Shown here: in pieces, positions 55,904 to 64,000 of the stretch
Layout: every line of letters begins with the position of its first letter
How positions within the stretch are numbered: position 1 is the stretch's first letter
Assembly: GCA_030549175.1 (NCBI GenBank)
Contig: JAUKUA010000002.1
Location: 3,596,001 to 3,660,000, forward strand
Reading direction: 5' to 3'
Source: Lasiosphaeris hirsuta
Taxonomy: Eukaryota > Ascomycota > Sordariomycetes > Sordariales > Lasiosphaeriaceae
DNA: 64,000 bases
The notes under the pieces: model-generated
Told to the model about the DNA's origin: nothing
The model's database searches: none
The model's input: only the letters and a program-made list of their open reading frames with translations
Position numbers and translations under genes: made by a program

Positions 55904-56677
55904 TCACCGGGGCTCGGGTGGACCCTTGGTCAACTCAGGGCCTCCCCACTCGGTGAGATCGACCTCGACGGGTTCAGGCCCACTGCGGATGACCACCCAG
56001 AGCAAATCCCCATCGGATTCATTCAGGGCTTGATGCTCGGTCCACGAGGGGATAAAGGCAAAGTCACCCTGCTCTAGCTCGTGCCGTTCTGGCACCTCGT
56101 CCTCGTCCTCATCTTCGTCCTTGGGGATGGAGAGAAGAACACCCTTCCCCGATGCTGCGTAGATAATGGCGTCTTTCGTTGCCGAATTAGGCCACGATTC
56201 CAAAGTCCCGTGCATTTTGCCCTCTGCACGATAATGGGATGTGATAGGGGGCGGCGGACGGAGGCCGGGGAAGACGTACCTTGTTCGCCGTTGTGGCGAA
56301 CGGTTGAGGAGGAGTTTGGTTTCACTATCAGGACTGCTTATAAGGGGATATGTATCCAGTCAAACTCGGGGATCCATCTCTTGAGAATCTGTTCGGTGCC
56401 GATTTGCAGGAGCCGAGCCAGGGTGACGTTGGACCGTGACAAGAACCAGCAAAAGGAAAGAGATAACGGAAGAGAGCTGCTCACCTGAAGCACACATCTT
56501 GTCTGTCTTGTTGACAACAGCGTTTCTGCTTAGAACCCTAACGCCGGATGATTCCGGTCGGACCCCATTGCCCTCGGGCGCCGAGGGCGGAAGTATATCC
56601 CTAGACTTTGTCACGGAAATTGACGAAGGCAATATCATGGGCAGAATTTCTGAGATGATGGGTAGGAAAGACGCCAT
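55904..56677 (-). CDS. Small cupin-fold protein
   Basis: Exons 56677-56485, 56333-56280 and 56223-55904 (introns GTGAGC...AAGCAG and GTACGT...GTGCAG) give 188 residues. The joined core reads LIVKPNSSSTVRHNGEQEGKMHGT (cupin motif 1 region) and, after VPERHELEQ, GDFAFIPSWTEHQALNE (cupin motif 2, with His and Asn in the expected positions), ending VRSGPEPVEVDLTEWGG. A run of alternating Asp-Glu (DEDEDEDE) sits between the motifs. Only part of the usual His/Glu metal set is visible, so metal binding is likely but not certain. Typical of small fungal cupins next to or within metabolic genes. Reaction unknown. Confidence 0.82.
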
Positions 56678-58507
56678 CCTGATCGGGTATTCTGTGCGGA
56701 TGGGGTAGCGGGTAGCGGGCTATGGAAGTCGGGCGTTGCTTGGCCGAGTTCTTAGGCAAGCTGTTCGTGTTGGTGGGCTTTGCAGGTAGGCTGACCAAGT
56801 AGGAAGGCGAGTATCGAATGTGAGTTGAAGCTTGCCCCGGAGGCGCGGGACAAAGTGACCGTGCGGGACTCTGACGTGCTGAGTGTGGTAACACGGTTAT
56901 GAACTGTAAGTCGAGAGTTGGGTAGGAGTAAATTAACCCGTCTTATGTCGTGGCCAAACCACCAGTGTCTTGGGTCCAGCTGGGCAGGATTTCTAGTAAC
57001 TGAGATAATAATCTCTTGAATGATGCCAAGACAGAACTCCTCAATAAGATCTTGGCCAGGGTTGCACTCGAGTCTTGTATTTGGGAGAATTTAAGCACTG
57101 AAGACCTGCCAACTTTGGCAAAGCTGTCTGCCAGGCGGGACGTGTTCCTTAATATTTCCTGGTCGAGCGATGACGCGATCGTCTGGTTGGCACTGCGGGC
57201 CCATCACCTGGAAACACGCGCAGGGCGGCTCGGCAGACAGCTCAGCGAAGCCAGCGAGCACCTCTTTGACAGCGTGAGGCAAGGGTCTGGTTGAGATGAC
57301 CTGTGAATGGACAGGAGCGTTCGTAGAAGCATTCGTAGGTGTCTAAGGATGCCCGACAGGCTGAAGATGCCAAGTAATTGGGGCAAATTTGGTATGTAAT
57401 GGTAGTCTCAAGCTAGCTTGACACGTGGTCGCGGTGGGCTTTATCGCGTCTTCGAGGCACCGGCAATAAGAGGGAACATGAAGCTATCAGCTCTTGAGAG
57501 CGGCGCAGGCATGGCAGATTTGAGGCTGGTCCAGGCAGCGTCGAGTGCCACCTCACGGGCCACCATTTTCGGAAGGCAATAAATCGATCGCGGCACCCCG
57601 CTTGCCGGAACCGCGCTAAAGTCACCGACACTAACTACCGGCACTGCAGGTGGTGACAGGCGACACAGGCCTGTCCCCAGCTGACGGTGGCTTTTCGGAA
57701 GGAGGTTCCTGCTTGGGCGGCTCAACGCGAGCACGACACAGCGGATGCCGTCAGCACGTCGCAGTCTCTCAATGTGGAAGGTTGTTCATTTGAGATGCTA
57801 TCATGTGGAAAACACGCATATTCTTGGCGAACAAAACAGCATCTTGTCCCGTCTGAACTTGGCCTTCGCCATTGGATACCCAGACTGTCCCCTGGTTCAT
57901 TGACCCAAAACTGGTGGGCTACAATCCGCAGTGAAGCAGCGCCACAGAGTTGCAGTTGCCCTCTCGACCTTGGGACTGAACTCTTTTGGTAGGTAATCCG
58001 TGCACGCCCACTGCCGAGTGTCCATACCCTACCTACCTCAATAGGGGGGGACCACGGCATTGAACTGCCATAAGTGTAAGGGACGGAAGGCTATGTTATT
58101 CGCTCTTTTAGAGATACTTGAACAAAGGCTTTGAGACACTCGATATAGAAGTGGCTCTTGCTGAGCAGCCGCCTCGTGGTAACCTGAGCCCCTCCATATT
58201 CCAAATCGGGGTGCCAGCGGGTGAGGGGTAGCTTTCCACGCTCCCGCTGATGCCCCGCATTGAGGCCATCGACTAGGCAGCTGGCCTGGCGCGCAGGGGA
58301 TCCATGCTTTCCATGCCGATCCGGGTTCAGCAAGCGGCCTCAAACGTCAAAAGGGAGAGCTTCCCGCATCGTCAAAAACCCCCAATTGCCACCTGCGCGC
58401 TTCCTTGCGCCTTGGGAATACCGAATGTTTAAAGGGAGAGAAAACCTGGCGAGATATCAGCGACCCCCTCTCAGTTATACGATACGGCTATGGCGACCCG
58501 CGGCAAG
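56678..58507. other. Divergent intergenic region, possibly with gene relics
   Basis: 1.8 kb between divergent genes. A plus-strand frame at 57016-57294 (92 codons, ELLNKILARVALESCIW...) and a minus-strand frame at 57441-57734 look faintly protein-like but have no partner exons, homolog or signals. No RNA or transposon end is seen. Confidence 0.4.
57016..57294 (+). CDS. Doubtful small open frame
   Basis: 92 codons beginning MNDAKTELLNKIL with a balanced amino-acid composition and an amphipathic C-terminal half (RAGRLGRQLSEASEHLFDSV). No domain, signal peptide or neighbouring exon supports it. It may be a fragment of a decayed gene or chance. Confidence 0.15.
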   Translation: MNDAKTELLNKILARVALESCIWENLSTEDLPTLAKLSARRDVFLNISWSSDDAIVWLALRAHHLETRAGRLGRQLSEASEHLFDSVRQGSG

Positions 58508-60521
58508 ATGCTTGACTGTCCTCGAGATCACCAAGGCTCCATGCCTCCACTTGAGCAGGACAATCAGGAGTGGAAAAGTCCAGGTTTGCAACCAGCAGCC
58601 TCTTAAACTGTAGATATGCTGACCATCCGCCCTTTTAGCAATAGACAGCGAGCCGGTATCGTCTTCTTCCCTACCTACTCTTCCCCGCGAACTTATTGAC
58701 AACATCCTGACGCTGTTATCCCCGGCCGACCTGGTTTCCGTGGCGCAAACCTGCCGCCATTTGTATGTGATGGCCATGGCAGATTATAGCTGGCAGCTCC
58801 TCGTACAGCAGAACGTGCCTGGAACACGCGTCACATCCCCGTACCCATTCAAGAATTATCGCGATTTATACGAGTCCCACGATCCACGGTGGTTCTTGCC
58901 AAAATATAAAATCTGGTTTTCTGATCGAGACCATCTTGCGGGGAGATTGGTTGTCGTCCGATATGACCAGCGAAGGGGCTGTATCGAGGGGTACCAGCTT
59001 GTTGCTATAAACCGATCTTCCTCCTTAGAGGCATGGCAGGCCAACCCGCAAGTCAGGATTCATTCTTTCGAGCCTCATGTTAGGCTACACCTCGACAAGC
59101 CAATCTTGCACCTCCCCCCCAATCGCTTCAAGGGCCCCCGGTATGACGCCAACCACAAGCTGCCTACAGATCGTGCTTCTTGCAGCAGCAGCAGTAAAGA
59201 CAGCGGCTGTGAGGTGGACTTGGACGACTACATAAGAAGGGCGAAGAAGAAGGTATTGTAAAATCCACCTCTTGTTTGTTCGGTAGCGCGAGACTTCAAA
59301 GCTGTGCCCTTCCAACGGCAACCTTTTCTATTGCCCCTGAAACACCTTTTTCTTTTTAAAACTCATGGGACTTGTTCAGATGCGGGGAAGGCCCTTTGAA
59401 GCACTAAATACGCTTTCAACACAACGGAAATGCCGTGTTTCTGCTAGAACGACCTTTTTTGGGGCTGAAATACCTCCCTCGCCGGAATTTTACGCGCTTA
59501 ACTGACAAGTTAACCAGGTAGACCGTTTTTGTGAAGTCCTCCCCATGCATATGGACAGTAATGCCTACATGTACCACAGCTTCATGCTTGTGCGGCCCAT
59601 GGTCCCCCGTCAAGCCGAAAAGCACTCGATCCGACCATTCCCCTACGATAATTTATGGCCACCCCCAGCCATGCCAGCAAACTACCATACTACTGGCATC
59701 GACAATGGAGAAATGGAAATCGGCCGGCCAAAGACCCGATCAGAGATGAGCGAGATGCATTTCCGCATTAGGAAATGGCTCGAAATGCGGATATGGGAGA
59801 GGCTTCCCAGGCTTCCGACAGGCGTGGAAACCGCTGATGACCCGGATGACTCGGATAATGGTTCGGATTCCTCCGGCCGGCAACGCATCCCATTTCCTGA
59901 CGTAGGGCCGGGAGTGCATATCGGCGACGAGGTTGCCACGTTCGCGACGTTAGATCCGCGACTGTACACGCCCACGCCCGAAAAGGTGTACCAGGGTATC
60001 TGGGTCGGAGATTACAGCGGGCATGGATGCGAGTTCTTGCTGATTCACCAGCCCGACGGCCCCGATGGCGAGCGGTTTGACCCGGGCAGCATTGTCCAAT
60101 TGGAGGGCGAAACCGCCGAGACGTTTGCCGCGCGCAGGACCGAGGAAATGACTTGGCACGGCCGTCTCGAGGCCGTCAAGTTGACGGGGGATCCCAACGT
60201 GCCGCGTGGGGAGTGCACATTCGTGGTAGATGATTTGGGTGCGAGGGGGTTCCGGCGAGTGCTGCAGGAGCCGCCTTTTACAGGAGTCCGAGTGGTCAAG
60301 AGCCGGGGCCACATCGCGGAGAGTGGGTTTCGTGGGCGTGAGTGTTGTTGCCAGTTCCCAAAGATCAGTGATGTGGCAGCGCTAACGCTCGGATAGACGA
60401 GTTCGTGGACTCGGAGCTCTTCCTAATCTCCCACGATAGGCTGGCTCAACATTGGCTCGGGTTCGGACACATTAGTTACTTCGAGCGCGTCAACATTGAC
60501 CAGTTCTTGGTTCCGGAATAA
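58508..60521 (+). CDS. FBXO31-like F-box protein (SCF substrate receptor)
   Basis: Exons 58508-58583, 58645-59252, 59518-60337 and 60397-60521 (acceptors follow CTGAC/CTAAC branch sites) give 542 residues. The F-box (LPTLPRELIDNILTLLSPADLVSVAQTCRHLY, residues about 36-67) should bind Skp1. The C-terminal part holds the beta-barrel typical of FBXO31-type receptors: GIWVGDYSGHGCEFLLIH, MTWHGRLEAVKLTGDPNVPRGE, GHIAESGFRGHEFVDSELFLISHDRLAQHWLGFGHISYFERV. In animals FBXO31 recognises C-terminal degrons, including amidated C-termini; whether fungal relatives do the same is not known to me. The 265-base third-exon boundary intron is long for this window. The function is ubiquitin ligase substrate recognition, inferred from the family. 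Confidence 0.88.
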
Positions 60522-61344
60522 CGAAGCCTGGGATTGCGCTTAGGTACAGTGCCCTCTTCTGTTACTCCCAGGACTCTCTTTGGGAGGACATGGGCCCTTT
60601 TGGATTACAATATCCCCCCCCCAAATCTCAGAAATGCCTCCCTCTGGTTGTTACGCGCTTGGCAAACAAAGTAGATTGTCGAATTACACATCGGGCATTG
60701 GGTTGGGAACTTCGTTCGGAAATGCATAGCGTTGAGGCTGGGTGGGAAGATGGAATGATACCCAGCGAGGATTACGGGTTGCATTGAGCAGACACAGCGA
60801 TAAAGACATATGACTTTACGAATACTATCAGGTAGCCCACGGGCAAGTGTTCAGACTCCATGACGTGAAACCCCGAAAAACGTGCCCCTCCCATGACGTT
60901 TTGTCGATTTGGCTCTGTTCCCGCGGCGGGTGGGACATTAGCGCAGATGGCGTCGTGGGGATGGACAGGGGTGCGAGCACGCAATCGCACGAGATTCGCA
61001 ATGCCCACCTCAAGTCGCCAGCCCTCAGTCGACTTGAGCCAAAAGTCTTTTCTCAATCACTAGAACTCATTCTGTCTCGATATCTTTTTTGTTTCTTTGG
61101 AACGCTAAGCAAGTTGTCGCCAATTCCTGATTTGTGTGCCAGCTAGATCTCCTCACAGTCTTGTCTTGCTCGACCCCGGAAACAAGGTCCCGTCTACAAA
61201 AATGCCGCTTACAACCAAACCAACGGAAGAAGGAATAAACACCGCTGCAGAAAAGATGCCGTTGCTGCGCCAAACCCTATTTTCCCAACACCTTATTATT
61301 CGCAATGGTTCTCAATCGCACCATTTATGACCCCTCCCAAAATT
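60522..61344. other. Convergent 3' intergenic region
   Basis: About 820 bases between convergent genes. Short frames only. Confidence 0.5.
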
Positions 61345-63567
61345 TCACTCCTTCCCGCCGGCGCTCGCGCTGATACTTACACCGGCCGATGCCGATCCCG
61401 ACTGGGACCCGGATCCCTCCGGCGGGGCTGACGAGCGGAGCATAGCCATCTCGTCGCGGACCGCCTCGGCCTCTTTCTTGAAGCCGCAGCCATATGTCTC
61501 GCCCGTTGACCAGACCACGCCCTTGCCATCACTATTGGTGGTGCACTTCGGGCATATGCGCACGCGGTGCCACGCCGTCGCAAGGTTGCCACGAGCGTTG
61601 AAGATGGCGGCATGGCTCTCGGGCTGCGCATTGTAGGCGTCGTCGGTGGCTTTGACGACTAGTGTCGTGCAGTGTTTCTTTATCTTGATGTCTTTTCTAT
61701 TGTTGGAGATGGTGCTTTCGCAGTCTTCGTCGGTCGTATCTGAGGAAGAGGCTGGGAGGGAGAGCCCGGGGAGCTGTCCGAGGTACCGCCAGCGTCGCCA
61801 AGTCCACTTCTTGTTGCCGAAGCAAGCGCCCGGCTTGGAGCAGTCGTCGAGCAGCTCGGCTTGGTCCCATGTCTTGCCGCCGTCGAGGCTGATGTCGACA
61901 CGGGCGATGCCGCGACCACCGCCTGAGTAGGCGTAGCCCTGAACAGCGACTGGCTCGGTCGATGTCTCTTTTGTGTTGTGCGGCGCTTCTCCTTCGGTAT
62001 GCTTCACGCGATCTTGTGGCGTGAAGCCGACTTTCCTCTCTGCAGCACCCAGGTCTACTACGCCGCCGTCCTGCTTCCCGCCCCCATGCTGAGATCGAGC
62101 TCCGCTCAGCCAGGCAACCCTACCCTTTCGGACGCAGTCGCCCACCCACACGCCAGTAATGGCACTGGTGACCGGCATTTCTTGGATTGAAACGGCGCGG
62201 TCCCAGTCGGGATTTGAGCCCTCGTTCGGCCCGAAGCTTTTGTAATCTCGCCGCTGCCACTGACTCGGACTCTCCTCGTCCGAGACCACGATTTTGCTCA
62301 GCCACTTTACCGACCGAGCAGCGACAGTACCGGGGACGACCGCCCGCAGAGGATAACCGTGATCACGAGGCAAAGTCTGGCCGTTCATACCGAAGGCTAG
62401 CAGGACGTCGCCGCTCGGGTCGAGGGCTTTCGACAATGGGATGGACGAACCATAGGCTTCGAGGCCAGTCAATTGCACATGCAAAGAGTTAGGATCAGGG
62501 TCGTCAGTGACGAGGCTCCGAGTCGTCGACGTGGCATCCGCGACCTTGAGCCCGGCATCAGCAAGAACATCAGCGAGCCGCACGCCCTCCCACTCGGCAT
62601 TGCTAATTGCGCCGACGCCCCATTGCAGGCCGTTTGTCTTGCCTGCGTGTCGTGTCATGTCGTTGCGTCGGTTACCGCTACACTGCAACACGGCCGTCAC
62701 CTTGTGCGTTGGGAACCGCTCCTTCAACTCGGCTAGGGTGTACGTCCTCGTCTCGCCATCGGGCAGCTCAATCGTCAGGCCATGATCGTAGGACTTGGAC
62801 TCTTCGATGACGGGCACCCACATGTGGTTACGCACATAAAACAACCCGTTCGGCGTTTGGAACTCCCGATCGAGCTCTTCGTTGGGTGGCTCGGCATTGC
62901 GTGGCTTGACCGTGTGGGTGATCAACCTGGAGTCTCGTACTGGGTCCTCTTTGAAAGGATCCTCGATCTGCTCAGCCGCTGGCCGGCCATTCACCAAGTC
63001 GGCTACGTCGATCAACCCAATCAAATATTGGTCAAGGATCTCGCGCACATGGGTGGACTTGTGGATGCTAAAGATGTTCCAGTACGGTTCGATGCTCGCA
63101 CCCGCCGCGCGGAGGATCACATCGCCTCCAGGGTGAGCGGCGATCCAGTCTGTGATATCATACACCTTGTCTTCATATGTCACCCATGGTTTCCCCGAAG
63201 CAGCATCGTGCTGCCGGATATCTTTCAAGCGAAAGCGCGGGAGGGAAGGGTCTCGATCGTCGCCGCCGGGCAAGGGCATGACTTTACGGGCGTCGGCAGA
63301 GTCATCCTCGGAATGCTGGGTGATAGCGAGATACGAGGCGACCAAGCCGCTACCGACGAGCAACCCCAAAGGCGCCACGCGCGCAGTCCGAGGACGAGTT
63401 TTGCTATCTGGAGAATGTCGCGACGGGGACTGCGCCGAAGCCCTAGCGGTTGTTTGGTGCAGGTATTTCGCCTGGAGCTTGATGCAGGGTCGGCACACGA
63501 AAGAAGCGGTGGCGGGGCGGCTGTTGGGATGCCGCAGCACGACGGCCAAGCGCCTCGGAGCGATCAT
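61345..63567 (-). CDS. Mitochondrial sulfite oxidase (cytochrome b5 + molybdopterin)
   Basis: Oxidises sulfite to sulfate, passing electrons to cytochrome c. Single exon, 740 residues. A basic, Ser/Thr-rich N-terminus (MIAPRRLAVVLRHPNSRPAT) and a hydrophobic segment (APLGLLVGSGLVASYLAI, about 65-82) fit a bipartite intermembrane-space targeting signal. The cytochrome b5 domain (about 110-190) has the heme ligands in HPGG (His145) and IHKSTH. The molybdenum domain has the cofactor Cys in VLQCSGNRR (Cys296), then HAGKTNGLQWGVGAISNAEW, RDHGYPLRAVVPG and ARSVKWLSKI. The Ig-like dimerisation domain includes VQGYAYSGGGRGIARVDIS. After WHRVRI, where animal enzymes end, some 75 extra residues carry CPKCTTN...YGCGF and a Ser/Gly tail. 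Length and domain order match animal SUOX apart from this tail. Confidence 0.95.
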   Translation of the reverse strand: MIAPRRLAVVLRHPNSRPATASFVCRPCIKLQAKYLHQTTARASAQSPSRHSPDSKTRPRTARVAPLGLLVGSGLVASYLAITQHSEDDSADARKVMPLPGGDDRDPSLPRFRLKDIRQHDAASGKPWVTYEDKVYDITDWIAAHPGGDVILRAAGASIEPYWNIFSIHKSTHVREILDQYLIGLIDVADLVNGRPAAEQIEDPFKEDPVRDSRLITHTVKPRNAEPPNEELDREFQTPNGLFYVRNHMWVPVIEESKSYDHGLTIELPDGETRTYTLAELKERFPTHKVTAVLQCSGNRRNDMTRHAGKTNGLQWGVGAISNAEWEGVRLADVLADAGLKVADATSTTRSLVTDDPDPNSLHVQLTGLEAYGSSIPLSKALDPSGDVLLAFGMNGQTLPRDHGYPLRAVVPGTVAARSVKWLSKIVVSDEESPSQWQRRDYKSFGPNEGSNPDWDRAVSIQEMPVTSAITGVWVGDCVRKGRVAWLSGARSQHGGGKQDGGVVDLGAAERKVGFTPQDRVKHTEGEAPHNTKETSTEPVAVQGYAYSGGGRGIARVDISLDGGKTWDQAELLDDCSKPGACFGNKKWTWRRWRYLGQLPGLSLPASSSDTTDEDCESTISNNRKDIKIKKHCTTLVVKATDDAYNAQPESHAAIFNARGNLATAWHRVRICPKCTTNSDGKGVVWSTGETYGCGFKKEAEAVRDEMAMLRSSAPPEGSGSQSGSASAGVSISASAGGKE

Positions 63568-64000
63568 GGCTGGTTTTTGTGTCTGCTATCGCATAAAAAG
63601 GACGGTTAGCCGGGTTGCGCGACGTATCGGACATGCGCGGGGGCAAACTCACGGCGCTATCGAGATGTTCCCATTCCCTGGCTTTGGAAGGTGGTTTGAC
63701 GCTGTTGTGCCGTTGTGCTGGATCAATTCTCGGATCGGACGAGGGGACTGCAGTCCGGAGCTTTCAAGATTGGTTGGTGCCCGGTGTGCACGCGGCGACC
63801 TAAGTACCCCTATTTACCCGCCTGTAATCGAAAGTAACGCCGCTTGCGTTTCGGCGGTTCAGTGCGGTCTTTAGTTCCTGGTCAGATGTGCAGACTGCGA
63901 GCTTGAGCTACGAGCTATGAGCACAAATGCGAGTCAGGGGAGTATCAGCTCTTCTTCATAGAAGAACTTGACGCATCCAATGCTCGTCCAAAAGCTCAAT
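63568..64000. promoter_or_regulatory. Upstream region of the sulfite oxidase gene
   Basis: 433 bases to the window edge. It presumably holds the sulfite oxidase promoter. No gene is supported. Confidence 0.4.

Noticed and set aside
55836..55910. tRNA-like D-arm motif (GGTGGGCCGAGCGGTAACC)
   Set aside because: No acceptor, anticodon or T-arm pairing could be formed around it.
1..64000. CRISPR arrays, bacterial operons, biosynthetic gene clusters or intact transposons
   Set aside because: No spaced direct repeats, no PKS/NRPS/terpene core enzyme and no transposase or reverse transcriptase were seen; the DNA is fungal nuclear.

Overview
The window is nuclear DNA of a filamentous ascomycete, most likely Sordariomycetes and probably a Chaetomiaceae-like, plant-biomass-degrading fungus. 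The evidence is short GT-AG introns (mostly 49-85 nt, often with a CTAAC or CTGAC branch site), spaced single genes on both strands without operons, a GC-rich coding bias, and a lignocellulose pair (AA9 monooxygenase and CE15 glucuronoyl esterase). The CE15 protein closely resembles my recollection of the Myceliophthora glucuronoyl esterase. I found 24 protein genes I trust, one tRNA-Ser gene, one decayed RING-type gene, and long gene-free stretches. Splice sites were placed by reading frame, splice consensus and protein continuity only.

Layout. 0-8 kb: 3' part of an ABHD12-type hydrolase, a one-TM fungal protein, N-myristoyltransferase, an alpha/beta hydrolase whose ATG appears split by an intron, and tRNA-Ser(AGA). 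8-16 kb: a secreted LysM+CBM18 protein with a very long Thr/Val stalk, a secreted Cys-containing protein, then an accessory stretch with a broken RING/RBR-like gene and about 2.4 kb with no recognisable gene. 16-26 kb: an SDR, a conserved fungal protein, a PBDC1/YPL225W-type eEF1A chaperone homolog, and a full-length Ste6-type ABC transporter. 26-31 kb: AA9 and CE15 transcribed away from each other across about 1.9 kb. 32-45 kb: DHA1-type MFS transporter, DUF1769 protein, 26S proteasome subunit Rpn2, and the mRNA-capping RNA 5'-triphosphatase (Cet1 type). 46-64 kb: NmrA-like protein, a six-Cys small secreted protein, a nuclear coiled-coil protein, a one-TM low-complexity protein, a membrane-anchored hydrolase, a cupin, an FBXO31-like F-box protein, and a mitochondrial cytochrome b5/Moco sulfite oxidase.

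How the genes work together. Most are independent housekeeping functions: protein lipidation, proteasome, capping, eEF1A folding, sulfite detoxification. The only functional pairing I can argue for is AA9 with CE15: oxidative cellulose/hemicellulose cleavage plus hydrolysis of lignin-glucuronoxylan esters. The LysM/CBM18 protein and the two small secreted proteins suggest an exported or host/niche-facing component. I did not find a convincing undescribed multi-gene system. The most interesting single loci are the LysM-CBM18 stalk protein with a half-LysM-like C-terminus, the decayed RING gene, the split-start hydrolase, the Ste6-like exporter with a remodelled second NBD, and the sulfite oxidase with a Cys-containing tail.
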